Notes: a model not told the origin generated them from the letters alone. Positions 1 through 8,593 are shown, counted from the stretch's first letter. The stretch is 64,000 nucleotides of DNA from Eubacteriaceae bacterium (GCA_902362435.1 CABIWW010000013.1:1-64000), one strand, 5' to 3'. A program made the numbers and translations.

Positions 1-97
1 GAGGATACACCTGTTCCCATACCGAACACAGAAGTTAAGCTCCTTAGCGCTGATGATACTTGGCGGGAGACCGCCTGGGAAAGTAGGACGTTGCCGC
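1..97 (+). rRNA. rrf: 5S rRNA, 5' end cut by the window
   Basis: The window opens inside a 5S rRNA. The conserved segment CCGAACACAGAAGTTAAG and the 3' part with GGGAGACCGCCTGGGAAAGTAGGACG are recognisable. About 20 bases of the 5' end lie outside the window. A tRNA gene follows within ten bases, so this is the tail of an rRNA operon. The exact 3' end is estimated. Confidence 0.93.
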
Positions 98-104
98 TTA
101 TTTT

Positions 105-179
105 GGTCCTATGGTCAAGCGGTCAAGACACCGCCCTTTCACGGCGGTAACCCGGGTTCGATTCCCGGTAGGATCACCA
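105..179 (+). tRNA. tRNA-Glu (anticodon TTC)
   Basis: A full cloverleaf can be drawn. The acceptor stem GGTCCTA pairs with TAGGATC (one G-T), the anticodon stem CCGCC/GGCGG encloses loop CTTTCAC with anticodon TTC, and the T arm contains GGTTCGATTCC. CCA is encoded at the 3' end. It lies directly after the 5S rRNA and is probably co-transcribed with it. Confidence 0.96.
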
Positions 180-184
180 GACCG

Positions 185-220
185 AAACCTGTTTTTCTTA
201 ATTGAAAGACAGGTTTTTTA
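185..220 (+). terminator. Rho-independent terminator of the rRNA-tRNA operon
   Basis: Arms AAACCTGT (185-192) and ACAGGTTT (209-216) flank a T/A-rich loop and lead into a T run. It sits five bases after tRNA-Glu, as expected for the end of an rRNA operon. Confidence 0.85.
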
Positions 221-481
221 TTATGTTGAAATTCCAGTGAAAGCGAGTGTTTTCAACGGGTTTCGGCGTTTACGCATGGAGTAAAATAATCAGAGAAAAG
301 CCTGCTCGGCAGGCCTGTAATATTGATGCTAAAAAATGGATATATGCCCGGAAATGAGCGGAAATGCACTCGCAAACAAGGTGAGCTTTGGGAAAGCAGT
401 GTGAGCGATACCAACAGCACAACGAATTCGGAGAGCACGACCAGCACTTAGCGAGTCACGCTGCCGGGACACACCGGAGTA
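221..481. other. Gene-poor interval with a short decayed reading frame
   Basis: No convincing gene is present. In the same frame as the gene at 482, codons are open from 290 to a TAG at 449-451 and encode a Ser/Thr-rich end (TNSESTTST). This resembles a surface-protein linker. It may be part of a decayed N-terminal region of the following gene, interrupted by the TAG, but no start with a ribosome-binding site or signal peptide is visible. Confidence 0.35.
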
Positions 482-1810
482 GTGCAGAGCATATTCCAGA
501 CGGATTATGTGGATACGATGCTGTATGACTGCCCTGTGGAAATATCGTACACTGTAACTATATTTTCATATAACGGATGCTATTACGATGACAATGCGAA
601 GACGACATACTTTACAAGCAAGGGATATTCACAGTCGGGATTCATGACGCAGTTCAAGAACGCGAATCAGAATCTCAGAGACAGGAAGAGCAGAGATGTA
701 GGCTATGACGAATCACACGGACTTACCAGAGGTATAAAGGTGAAGCATGGCTACGGCAGATCGACTTATACCTGGGATAATCCGTGGGTGAAGCATCTGG
801 ATTACAGTCAGATAAAGTCAGCTATGAATGAGATTGGCGTCAGCCCGGGATATGACGATGCGACCGGCAAGCTTTCCGATTACATAGCGATCTCTATAAC
901 GGGAGGAGAACTGAAGCGTACAGGCAAAGGCGCGCAGGGAAGCGTGGGAAAGATACTGCCGCTCTACACCTTGAACAAAGTGAAGCTGAACAATGCTTCG
1001 GACGGCGAAAAAGCATGTACGGCGAACGTCAAGTATTTTGTAAAGAAGGAGGCATATACGCTTTATTCCGAGGAGGCAGGGAAGACTGAATATGTAAAGC
1101 CGTCAGATGTGAAATCATCTCCGATCATACATATCACTGTGACAGAGGGAAGTACTTCAGATGCTGATACAGATGCTGATGCGGATTCGGGAACGGATGT
1201 AACAGCAGATCAGCCGGACAGCGATATTTCTCAGGAAGATGAAAATAACGCTATGTCACAGATCAGTGAATCTGATGAAAACGACTTTGTCAGCGCGCTC
1301 GACTGTGCGCCGGGACAGTGTTCGATAGCACAGGCGGTGCTTTTCGTCAAGAACAGCCTCGGAGCGGATGCTGATCTGAACGAACGCATATATACTGCGG
1401 CGCTGATGCAGCTGGCATCGGATAAGATCGACAGCGATTCAACAAAGGTCAAATACGAGGCGGATGCTATAGTATGGGGCATGAAGTCTGGCCTTTTTGA
1501 TGAAATGGATCGCGAGCTTCTGGCATCTCAGAGCGGGATAACAGAACTGGAATTTGCAGAGATCGCATACAAGGCGGCATTACTGTACGGCAAAGATACT
1601 GCATGCAGTGATGTTTCCGGCGAGTATTCAGGCTTTGAAGGGCTGGATGATTTTGAGAAGGCGGCGATGAACTGGGCGATCAGTCATGGCATACTCACAG
1701 ACGATGAAGAATCATCAAAAAGCATCCAGACAGACAGGATCCTGTCAGACAAGGAGTCAGCTGCATTTTTCAGCAATGGCGGGCCGTACAGCAAAGCAGC
1801 CGGAAAATAG
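482..1810 (+). CDS. Surface-protein fragment with degenerate SLH-like C-terminal repeats
   Basis: The open frame codes for 442 residues from a GTG with no good ribosome-binding site. There is no signal peptide or membrane segment. Residues 1-220 are Tyr/Lys/Gly-rich and extracellular in character, but I do not recognise a family. An acidic Asp/Ser/Thr linker follows at about 225-265. Residues 280-430 contain repeats such as EADAIVWGMKSGLF and EKAAMNWAISHGIL, which match the helix-plus-GI/GL pattern of S-layer homology domains, though strongly diverged. Together with the in-frame TAG just upstream, this suggests the C-terminal part of a wall-anchored protein that has lost its export signal. 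The alternative is an intact protein with a start I cannot identify. The SLH reading is an inference from pattern. Confidence 0.5.
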   Translation: MQSIFQTDYVDTMLYDCPVEISYTVTIFSYNGCYYDDNAKTTYFTSKGYSQSGFMTQFKNANQNLRDRKSRDVGYDESHGLTRGIKVKHGYGRSTYTWDNPWVKHLDYSQIKSAMNEIGVSPGYDDATGKLSDYIAISITGGELKRTGKGAQGSVGKILPLYTLNKVKLNNASDGEKACTANVKYFVKKEAYTLYSEEAGKTEYVKPSDVKSSPIIHITVTEGSTSDADTDADADSGTDVTADQPDSDISQEDENNAMSQISESDENDFVSALDCAPGQCSIAQAVLFVKNSLGADADLNERIYTAALMQLASDKIDSDSTKVKYEADAIVWGMKSGLFDEMDRELLASQSGITELEFAEIAYKAALLYGKDTACSDVSGEYSGFEGLDDFEKAAMNWAISHGILTDDEESSKSIQTDRILSDKESAAFFSNGGPYSKAAGK

Positions 1811-2069
1811 CCTGTTCAGTATATTTAATTAAGACAACAAAATAAAAGAGGTAATGCAGAGCGCATCTTTAGAAGATCATTTTAAAGGTGCGCTTTTCTA
1901 TCATGTAGGAAATATCACTTTCGATATTTTCGGAATATCAACAAAGTTTCATATTAAAATATGTGTCGAAGCCACTTTTGTTATTTATGCAAAGTGCACG
2001 TATCGGGTCTTGAACGCTTAGTTTCAGTGAAAGGGCTTAAGCAGTATCTGAGAAAAAATTTCAGTTAGC
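1811..2069. other. Intergenic interval, terminator only
   Basis: This A/T-rich interval separates the SLH-like gene from the TetR promoter. Apart from the hairpin at 1861-1898 I see no gene, RNA or clear control site. Confidence 0.5.
1861..1898 (+). terminator. Rho-independent terminator
   Basis: GCGCATCTTTA pairs with TAAAGGTGCGC (one G-T pair) around an AT-rich loop and runs into TTTTCT. It lies 50 bases after the SLH-like gene and separates it from the TetR unit. Confidence 0.75.
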
Positions 2070-2113
2070 TTGACAAAACCATAAGCGCTAAATATAATAT
2101 AACGGTGTTATAT
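2070..2113 (+). promoter_or_regulatory. Promoter with overlapping palindromic operator for the TetR gene
   Basis: TTGACA (2070-2075) and TATAAT (2093-2098) are both consensus and spaced 17 bases apart. A perfect inverted repeat, ATATAAC-GGT-GTTATAT (2097-2113), overlaps the -10 box and the expected transcription start. This is the classical arrangement for autorepression by a TetR protein, here encoded 130 bases downstream. Binding is inferred. Confidence 0.8.
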
Positions 2114-2148
2114 GATTGCGGAAAGCAGGCAGCTCACGGTGTATCCGA

Positions 2149-2172
2149 CATATTTGCAAAAGGACAAATATG
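2149..2172 (+). repeat. Inverted repeat in the TetR leader
   Basis: CATATTTG and CAAATATG flank an eight-base A-rich spacer in the leader of the TetR transcript. There is no T run, so it is not an obvious terminator. It could be a second operator or an RNA hairpin. Confidence 0.5.
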
Positions 2173-2243
2173 CCTGGAGAACGAGAGGCGATGTGTAAAA
2201 TCGTATAACTGCCGAGCTGCCGAAGTGCATGGGAGGTGACACT

Positions 2244-2861
2244 GTGGTAGAAAATGAAAAAACGACACTTGAACTCATACATGATGCTGCAAAGGCTGAA
2301 TTCATGGAAAAGGGCTTCAGGGAGGCATCGCTGAGGAACATAGCAAAGTCTGCAGGTGTGACGACCGGAGCGCTTTACGGATATTACGGAAGCAAAGAAG
2401 AACTGTTCAAATCACTCGTCAGCGAGGTCTACAGATTCATAGTGGACACATACACGGCAGCTCTTTACGAATTCGAAAGCCTGCCGATGGAAGAGCAGCC
2501 GGATAATATAGCGAAGGCATCCAGCAGATGCATGTATGAGATCCTGGATTACTCATACGATCACAGGGAAGAGTGTTATATGCTGCTGCAGTGTGCAGAG
2601 GGCACGAGGTATGCTTTCCTTATCGATGAAATGGCGGAGCTTGAGGTAGAAGCTACGCACAAGTATTACGCTGTACTGGAAAAGCTGGGCAAGCCGGCGC
2701 CGATGATTGACAGAAGGCTTGAGCATATCCTGGTCACAGGAATGATGAATGCGTATTTCGAAATAATAATACATGATACGCCTAAGGACTATGCCGAGCG
2801 TTATCTAAAGGAGCTGAATGATTTTTATACTGCAGGATGGCTGAAAATAATGGGTCAGTAG
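2244..2861 (+). CDS. TetR/AcrR-family transcriptional regulator
   Basis: Codes for 205 residues from the GTG at 2244, chosen because GGGAGGTGA lies five bases before it. The ATG at 2229 is in frame but overlaps that site. Residues 1-60 form the TetR helix-turn-helix: RNIAKSAGVTTGALYGYYGSKEELF is a near-textbook recognition region. The rest is a helical ligand-binding and dimerisation domain typical of the family. It probably represses its own promoter and the ABC exporter operon that follows, releasing on binding a small molecule. The ligand cannot be told from sequence. A hairpin overlapping its stop codon separates it partly from the ABC genes. Confidence 0.9.
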   Translation: MVENEKTTLELIHDAAKAEFMEKGFREASLRNIAKSAGVTTGALYGYYGSKEELFKSLVSEVYRFIVDTYTAALYEFESLPMEEQPDNIAKASSRCMYEILDYSYDHREECYMLLQCAEGTRYAFLIDEMAELEVEATHKYYAVLEKLGKPAPMIDRRLEHILVTGMMNAYFEIIIHDTPKDYAERYLKELNDFYTAGWLKIMGQ

Positions 2862-2875
2862 ACCCATAAATTTTT
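2850..2875 (+). terminator. Short hairpin over the TetR stop codon
   Basis: ATGGGTC-AGTA-GACCCAT is a perfect seven-base-pair hairpin followed by AAATTTTT. It includes the TAG stop of the TetR gene. It may be a weak terminator, or attenuate read-through into the exporter genes. Confidence 0.5.
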
Positions 2876-2902
2876 GCACGATAGTTAGTTATAGCTAATT
2901 AA
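2874..2902 (+). promoter_or_regulatory. GTTAG-N6-CTAAT palindrome and possible promoter of the ABC exporter operon
   Basis: GTTAG-TTATAG-CTAAT occupies 2884-2899. The same GTTAG-N6-CTAA(C/T) box occurs at 48745, 50073 and 50170 in the NRPS-PKS locus. A possible -35 TTGCAC (2874-2879) and -10 TAATTA (2896-2901) would place the box between the promoter elements, as expected for a repressor site. The regulator could be the nearby MarR or TetR protein; this is inference. Confidence 0.55.
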
Positions 2903-2993
2903 AGAACGGCTGGCGATCGGCTGCGAGTTATCGGCGGAGAAGGATGCCGAATAACAACAGATCGACAGATCAGCAGGTAAGGGGGTTTTATTT

Positions 2994-4763
2994 TTGAAAA
3001 AGCAATCAAATCTTAACAAGCTTCTCGAATATGCGGGGAGCCACAGGATACTGACGTATCTTTCATGGGTGCTTTCTGCGGCAAGTGCTTTTATCGCGCT
3101 GCTGCCGTTCTGGTATGTGTGGAGGATACTGAAAGAAGTGATCGAGGTCGCACCACATTTCGAAGATGCAGTGCATATAACTCATTACGGGTGGATGGCG
3201 GTACTGTTTGCAGTGATTTCAGTGCTGGTATACATTGGCGGGCTTATGTGCTCGCATCTTGCGGCATTTCGTATCGCGACCAATATGAGGATAGCGATGA
3301 CAAAGCATATCGCGACGCTGCCACTTGGGAAAATAGAGCAGTTCGGCAGCGGCAGGCTGCGAAGGACGATTTCAGAGACTTCAGGAGCGGCAGAAGCATA
3401 TCTGGCTCATCAGCTGCCGGATAAATACAGAGCTATAGCGACGACAGTCGGTCTGCTGGCACTGCTTGCGGTGTTTGACTGGAGACTGGGCCTTATCAGC
3501 CTGGTGCCTGTAGTGCTTGGATTTGCATGCATGACGAAGATGACAGGCAAGAGCATGCAGGAAAAAATGACAGAGTATCAGAATGCGCTCGCAGATATGT
3601 CAAATGAGGCAGTCGAATACGTGCGAGGCATACCGGTAGTGAAGACATTCGGACAGACTGTGTTTTCCTTCAAGAAATTCAAGGCTACGATAGACGATTA
3701 TGAAAAGTGGACGATAGCGTACACGAAAGAGATGAGAGGACCGATGACTCTTTACACGCTGGCTATCAACAGCGTGTTCATCTTCCTGATCGCAGGCGGA
3801 TACTGGCTTTCGCATGGCGGCATGACGAATGAGTTCCTGCTCAGCATGCTTTTTTACATAATAATAACGCCGGTGATCTCGCTGACGCTGACCAAGATGA
3901 TGTTCATGAGTGAGAACGGCATGATCGTGGCAGATGCGATCGCGAGGATCGACAGCGTGCTGGAGTCGCCTTCGCTCAGTCAGGCTGACAAGACAAAGCA
4001 CCCTGCAGACAATTCTGTCGTGCTCGAACACGTTACTTTCAGCTATGATGGTACGAAAAATGCGCTGACTGACATTTCTCTGAAGATCGGAGACGGGCAG
4101 ACTGTGGCATTCGTAGGTCCTTCGGGCGGCGGCAAGTCGACGCTGGCAAGCATGATCGCGAGATTTTTCGATCCTCAGAGCGGTGTCGTCCGTATCGGAG
4201 GCGTAGATGCGAAGGAAATCGACAAGGCTGAGCTGATGGATACGGTTTCCTTCGTATTCCAGAACAGTCACCTTGCCAAGGCGAGCATCCTGGACAATGT
4301 GAGGATGGGAAAACCTGAGGCTTCGGAGGAGGAAGTGATCAAGGCGCTCGAAGATGCGCAGTGTATGGATATAATAGAAAAATTCCCGGATGGCGTGAAT
4401 ACTGTGATCGGATCACAAGGTGTATATCTGTCAGGCGGCGAGACGCAGAGGATAGCCATCGCGCGTGCTTTCCTGAAGGATTCCCCTGTGATCATACTGG
4501 ATGAGGCGACTGCATTTGCGGACCCTGACAATGAGGTCAGGGTGCAGACTGCGCTGAGCAGACTGGCAGAGGGCAGGACGGTCATCATGATAGCGCATCG
4601 TCTGTCTACTGTAACGAATGCGGACCGCATATTCGTGCTCAGGGACGGCAGGATCGAGGAAAGCGGCAGCTTTGAAGAACTCAAGGCCGCAGACGGACTG
4701 TTCAGCACGATGTGGGATGACTACAGGAGTTCGGTACAGTGGAAAGTTGCAAAGGAGGTGTAG
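2994..4763 (+). CDS. ABC exporter half-transporter, permease plus ATPase (first of a pair)
   Basis: Codes for 589 residues from a TTG start eight bases after AAGGGGG. Residues 15-300 form a six-helix exporter membrane domain. The ATPase domain has Walker A GPSGGGKST near 375, signature LSGGETQRIAIARA near 480 and Walker B ILDEATAFADP near 500. The D-loop reads ATAFADP where ATSALD is usual, but the catalytic Glu is kept. With the next gene, four bases downstream, it should form a heterodimeric type IV exporter in the membrane. The TetR gene upstream and MarR gene downstream suggest a drug, lipid or siderophore-like substrate that also acts as inducer. The substrate is unknown. Confidence 0.92.
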   Translation: MKKQSNLNKLLEYAGSHRILTYLSWVLSAASAFIALLPFWYVWRILKEVIEVAPHFEDAVHITHYGWMAVLFAVISVLVYIGGLMCSHLAAFRIATNMRIAMTKHIATLPLGKIEQFGSGRLRRTISETSGAAEAYLAHQLPDKYRAIATTVGLLALLAVFDWRLGLISLVPVVLGFACMTKMTGKSMQEKMTEYQNALADMSNEAVEYVRGIPVVKTFGQTVFSFKKFKATIDDYEKWTIAYTKEMRGPMTLYTLAINSVFIFLIAGGYWLSHGGMTNEFLLSMLFYIIITPVISLTLTKMMFMSENGMIVADAIARIDSVLESPSLSQADKTKHPADNSVVLEHVTFSYDGTKNALTDISLKIGDGQTVAFVGPSGGGKSTLASMIARFFDPQSGVVRIGGVDAKEIDKAELMDTVSFVFQNSHLAKASILDNVRMGKPEASEEEVIKALEDAQCMDIIEKFPDGVNTVIGSQGVYLSGGETQRIAIARAFLKDSPVIILDEATAFADPDNEVRVQTALSRLAEGRTVIMIAHRLSTVTNADRIFVLRDGRIEESGSFEELKAADGLFSTMWDDYRSSVQWKVAKEV

Positions 4764-4767
4764 CTCT

Positions 4768-6501
4768 GTGATAGAGAAACTGCAAAGACGATTCGCACTT
4801 TCCAGAGGAGGTGCGATCGATACGATAAAGGGCAGCATATTCTGTGCGCTGCAGAATATTTCTTTCATGTTCCCTGTGGGGCTGCTTTATTTCATGGTAA
4901 AGGATATGATGGAGGGCGGTCTGGAAAACGGGCGCATACCGTTCTATGCAGCAGGGTGCGTCATCTGTATCGCGCTGATACTGATCTTCACGCGGCTGCA
5001 GTACGACGGGACGTTCCTGGTGACTTATGTCGAGACGGGGATAAGAAGAGTGAGTTTGGCAGAAAAGCTCAGACGCATACCGCTGTCGTTTTTCGGCAAG
5101 AAAGACCTGGCCGACCTGACATCGGCTATAATGAACGACTGTGCCGTGCTGGAAACCAGCCAGTCGCATCACGTGCCGCCGCTCATCGGTTCGATAATAT
5201 CGACGACACTGATCGCGATATCGATACTGTTCTTTGACTGGAGGATGGGTATCGCAGCTGTATGGGTGCTCCCTGTGGCATTTGCCGTTGTAGCGCTGGC
5301 ATCAAAAGTACAGCATAATCTTTCGAGAAAATCGATGCAGGCTAAGATAACCTGCGAAGACGGCATACAGGAATGTATGGAGATGATGAGTGACCTGCGT
5401 GCAAACAATGCGGAAGAAAGATATCTCAGCGGACTGGAAAAGAAAATAAGAAATGTGGAATCAAGACTGATAATATCGGAGCTCGGGACTTCCGTTTTCG
5501 TGGTTTCGGCAGGGCTGATACTGCGCCTTGGGATCGCGACTACAGCGCTTGCCGGTTCGTATCTGCTGATAAAAGGTGAGATCGATGTACTGACTATGTT
5601 CATGTTCCTGCTCGTCGTGTCGAGACTGTATGATCCGCTCGAGGGAGCGCTGCAGAACCTTGCGGCGATAATAGGAACGAACAGCAACATAGAGCGCATG
5701 AACGAGATACTTGACTGCGATGTGCAGACAGGTTCAGAGCCGCTGGATAATGACGGATGCGATATAGTCTTCGATCACGTTGGATTCGCATATGAAGACG
5801 GTGAGACTGTCCTTGATGATGTGTCTTTCACTGCAAAACAGGGGCAGGTGACTGCGCTCGTCGGTCCTTCGGGAGGCGGCAAGACTACAGTTTCGAGACT
5901 TGCGGCCAGATTCTGGGATATAGACAGAGGCAGGATAACCGTCGGCGGCATGGATATATCGGTAATAGATCCGGAAAAGCTGATGTCGCTTTATTCGATA
6001 GTGTTCCAGGATGTAACGCTGTTTGACAATACGATCATGGAAAATATAAGGCTTGGCAGAGCCGATGCGACAGATGAAGAGGTCATCGCTGCGGCCAGAA
6101 TGGCAAATGTCGAGGAGTTTGCAGAAAAGCTTCCGGACAAGTGGAACACGAATATCGGCGAAAACGGCTGCGAACTTTCCGGGGGAGAACGCCAGAGGAT
6201 ATCGATCGCCAGAGCTTTCCTTAAGGATGCACCGATCATACTTCTCGATGAGGCAACTGCCAGCCTGGACGTGGAAAACGAAACTGCGATACAGACTGCG
6301 CTTTCCAGACTGATAAGGGACAAGACTGTTCTCATCATCGCACATCGTATGAGAACGGTTTCCGGCGCAGACAAGATCGTCGTGCTCAAAGACGGTAATG
6401 TCGCTGAGCAGGGCACGCCTTCAGATCTGATGGAGCAGGGAGGCATATATTCACACATGGTGAAACTCCAGACCGAGAGCCAGAACTGGACTCTGGAATA
6501 A
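4768..6501 (+). CDS. ABC exporter half-transporter, permease plus ATPase (second of a pair)
   Basis: Codes for 577 residues. The GTG at 4768 is chosen because AAAGGAGGTG precedes it and overlaps the end of the previous gene; a longer in-frame opening into that gene is spurious. The N-terminal half has six hydrophobic membrane segments. The ATPase half carries Walker A GPSGGGKTT near 367, signature LSGGERQRISIARA near 470 and Walker B with ILLDEATASLD. It is the partner of the preceding gene. Both ATPase sites look complete by eye, so I cannot say which one is degenerate. Transcription probably continues to about 6520, where a new MarR promoter takes over. Confidence 0.92.
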   Translation: MIEKLQRRFALSRGGAIDTIKGSIFCALQNISFMFPVGLLYFMVKDMMEGGLENGRIPFYAAGCVICIALILIFTRLQYDGTFLVTYVETGIRRVSLAEKLRRIPLSFFGKKDLADLTSAIMNDCAVLETSQSHHVPPLIGSIISTTLIAISILFFDWRMGIAAVWVLPVAFAVVALASKVQHNLSRKSMQAKITCEDGIQECMEMMSDLRANNAEERYLSGLEKKIRNVESRLIISELGTSVFVVSAGLILRLGIATTALAGSYLLIKGEIDVLTMFMFLLVVSRLYDPLEGALQNLAAIIGTNSNIERMNEILDCDVQTGSEPLDNDGCDIVFDHVGFAYEDGETVLDDVSFTAKQGQVTALVGPSGGGKTTVSRLAARFWDIDRGRITVGGMDISVIDPEKLMSLYSIVFQDVTLFDNTIMENIRLGRADATDEEVIAAARMANVEEFAEKLPDKWNTNIGENGCELSGGERQRISIARAFLKDAPIILLDEATASLDVENETAIQTALSRLIRDKTVLIIAHRMRTVSGADKIVVLKDGNVAEQGTPSDLMEQGGIYSHMVKLQTESQNWTLE

Positions 6502-6620
6502 ACACGCAGAAGAGGCACCTTTAAAGCGGGGCGAATCGGATCATGTCATGCACCGTCGGTGCTGGCGATATGCAGGCAGGCCGTAAGTGTTGGATGCAGC
6601 AGGTATCCGGATTTTCGGGA

Positions 6621-6649
6621 TTGACATTTAGAAGACTAACTACTATACT
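6621..6649 (+). promoter_or_regulatory. Consensus promoter of the MarR gene
   Basis: TTGACA (6621-6626), a 17-base spacer and TATACT (6644-6649). The spacer contains TTTAG-AAGA-CTAAC (6627-6640), a shortened relative of the GTTAG-N6-CTAAC boxes seen elsewhere. That would fit autoregulation by the MarR protein. Confidence 0.75.
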
Positions 6650-6717
6650 GGAAGACAAGGCTTTGGTCGTATGAGGGCAATCATGCTCTCCGGTGCACCT
6701 GATGGGAGGATAAACCT

Positions 6718-7170
6718 ATGTCATATCACAAGCTGATGATGGAAAATCACACGTTGTTTTCGAAGATGGTATTTGAGAGGCTTTCGGGGCAGGAGCTTTC
6801 TGCCGGGCAGCCTAAGGTGCTGGAATATCTGATAGAGCATGACGGAGTCGCGCAGAAGGATATAGCTGAAGCGTGCATCATAGAGCCGGCGACGGCAACG
6901 AGTCTGCTTGCCAGGATGGAGAAGACCGGGCTGATCGACAGGCGCAGCAGGGAGGATGACAAGCGGTATATCCTCGTATATCTGACTGAAAAGGGCAGAG
7001 CGCGTGCCGAAGCTTCGGTCAATGTGCTCAGTGATGTCGAAGAACATGTATTTGAAGGATTCTCCGATGCAGAGCGTGAGGCTTTCATCTCTTATCTCGA
7101 GCGAGTGAACGGTAACTTGAGAAAGGGCAGGGCAGTGCGAGGGCCGGAAAAGCAGGAAATGAAAAAATGA
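6718..7170 (+). CDS. MarR-family transcriptional regulator
   Basis: Codes for 150 residues from an ATG preceded by GGGAGG. The winged helix-turn-helix spans about 30-95: KDIAEACIIEPATATSLLARMEKTGLIDRRSREDDKRYILVYLTEKG shows the recognition helix and the DxR wing (REDDKR) characteristic of MarR. Terminal helices would form the dimer interface. It has its own consensus promoter and is closed by a strong terminator, so it forms a single-gene unit after the ABC exporter. It probably controls that exporter. Because a similar palindrome lies before the exporter and the NRPS-PKS genes, it is also a candidate regulator of the latter, which is speculative. Confidence 0.92.
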   Translation: MSYHKLMMENHTLFSKMVFERLSGQELSAGQPKVLEYLIEHDGVAQKDIAEACIIEPATATSLLARMEKTGLIDRRSREDDKRYILVYLTEKGRARAEASVNVLSDVEEHVFEGFSDAEREAFISYLERVNGNLRKGRAVRGPEKQEMKK

Positions 7171-7190
7171 TCAGGCAGAAATAACATAAA

Positions 7191-7250
7191 ACAGAAACGG
7201 CTCATGGAGAGCACATCAGATGTGGTGTCTCTCGTGAGCCGTTTTCTGTT
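7191..7250. terminator. Strong bidirectional terminator between convergent genes
   Basis: ACAGAAACGGCTCA pairs with TGAGCCGTTTTCTGT, enclosing a second inner stem (GGAGAGCAC with GTGTCTCT). A-rich and T-rich flanks serve both the MarR gene and the alcohol dehydrogenase gene on the other strand. Confidence 0.85.
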
Positions 7251-7311
7251 TGCATGACGGCTAAGGCAGTTAGCTGTCCGGTGCAGTCATTGATGTTTGT
7301 TTTGCGCTGTG

Positions 7312-8466
7312 TTATTTCCATGCGTTTTTATAAATAGTGCTGATGTCTTCTTTCGAAAGCGGCATGCGAGTGTTGGCGGGACTGCCGCTTTCGATCGCGT
7401 CAGAAGACATTTTTTCTATCGAAGAAAAATATCTGTCTTCATCTATGCCGTATTCCCTGAAGGACGGAACGCTGCAGACTTTGCATATCTCGGATACTGC
7501 ATCGATGAATGATGATGCAGCATGAATGTCGTCTGTGGTGCTGCCAGCGACGCCTATCGCACGGGCGAGTCCGGCGAATCTGTCGTACGCGCCGCTCACC
7601 ACGTATTTCATGCACTCATCCAGCAGCATCGCGTTCGAGATGCCGTGAGGAACGTGGAAAATCGCACCTATCGGGCGGCTCATACCGTGAACGACTGTCA
7701 CTGAAGAATTGCAGAAGCTGATGCCTGCCTCGTATGCGGCCATAGCCATCTGAGTGCGAGCGTTTTTATCAGTGCCATCTGCGACCGCTGCTGGCAGGAA
7801 ACTGAATATCCTTTTGACCGCGGAAAGCGCGAAGATGTCGCTTTCCGGGAATGCCCTTGCGGATGTATACGCTTCGATGGCATGGGTAAGCGCATCTAGC
7901 CCTGTGGCAACTGTGACGCTTTCGGGGGCATTCATGCTGTAAATCGGGTCGACGACTGCGATGTCCGGCATCAGGAGTCTGTTTTTGATCAGCATTTTGA
8001 CGTCGTTTGCCGTGTCGGTTATGATCGTGACGTCTGTCGCTTCTGAGCCTGTGCCGGATGTGGTCGGTATAGCGACGACCGGCGGCAGTGAAGCGTGGAT
8101 CGGCTTGCCGCAGCAGTCGGAGATAGAGCCGGGGTTTGAGGCCAGGATCCCGATCGCTTTGGCGGCGTCGAGCTGGCTGCCTCCACCGAAGCCTATGATG
8201 AAGTCTGCACCGCATTCGCGGTAAAGCGCTGTGCCGTTTTCCACCATGATGTCGGTAGGCTCGCCTGTAATGCCTGAAAATACGGTCGATGAGACTCCGC
8301 TTTCCTGAAGTCTTGCGGTCAGCATTTCGAGGTGACCGGCTTTTTTCATGGAATTTCCGGAAACTATCAGCGCGTGCTTTCCGAGTGCGCTGATGTCAGC
8401 CAGCGCATCAGCCAGCGCGTTTTCTCCTATGTATGTCGTTCCCGGTATAGTAAGTCTGTGTGCCAT
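7312..8466 (-). CDS. Iron-containing alcohol dehydrogenase family protein
   Basis: Codes for 384 residues, the usual length for group III Fe-dependent alcohol dehydrogenases. The ATG follows GTGAGGAGAAC. The nucleotide-binding motif GFGGGSQLDAAKAIG lies near 95-110 and PTTSGTGSEATD near 138. Metal ligands are visible as the Asp region before GLDALTHAIEAY, and the two His of VHGMSRPIGAIFHVPHG. It should interconvert an alcohol or polyol and its aldehyde or ketone with NAD(P)H in the cytoplasm, as in fermentation or propanediol/butanol metabolism. The substrate is not evident. It stands alone, convergent with the MarR gene and divergent from the macro-domain gene. Confidence 0.9.
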   Translation of the reverse strand: MAHRLTIPGTTYIGENALADALADISALGKHALIVSGNSMKKAGHLEMLTARLQESGVSSTVFSGITGEPTDIMVENGTALYRECGADFIIGFGGGSQLDAAKAIGILASNPGSISDCCGKPIHASLPPVVAIPTTSGTGSEATDVTIITDTANDVKMLIKNRLLMPDIAVVDPIYSMNAPESVTVATGLDALTHAIEAYTSARAFPESDIFALSAVKRIFSFLPAAVADGTDKNARTQMAMAAYEAGISFCNSSVTVVHGMSRPIGAIFHVPHGISNAMLLDECMKYVVSGAYDRFAGLARAIGVAGSTTDDIHAASSFIDAVSEICKVCSVPSFREYGIDEDRYFSSIEKMSSDAIESGSPANTRMPLSKEDISTIYKNAWK

Positions 8467-8593
8467 GTTCTCCTCACTTTCGGATTTATTTATGTAAAAA
8501 TTGCGGGTTACGGTTTGTTTATATTATAATGTAAAAAAGCGATATTAAAAAGCGAGATCGCAAAAAGTTCATATGTTTAGACAGGAGGTCGCT
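8467..8593. promoter_or_regulatory. Divergent promoter region
   Basis: This short A/T-rich gap separates two divergent genes. ATTATAAT near 8523-8530 reads as a -10 box in either direction. For the macro-domain gene a weak -35 TTGCGG lies 18 bases upstream. Which gene it serves is unclear. Confidence 0.45.

Noticed and set aside
5169-5699. 176-codon minus-strand frame inside the second ABC exporter gene
   Set aside because: Antisense to a well-conserved ABC protein, with Ser/Ile bias typical of a shadow frame.
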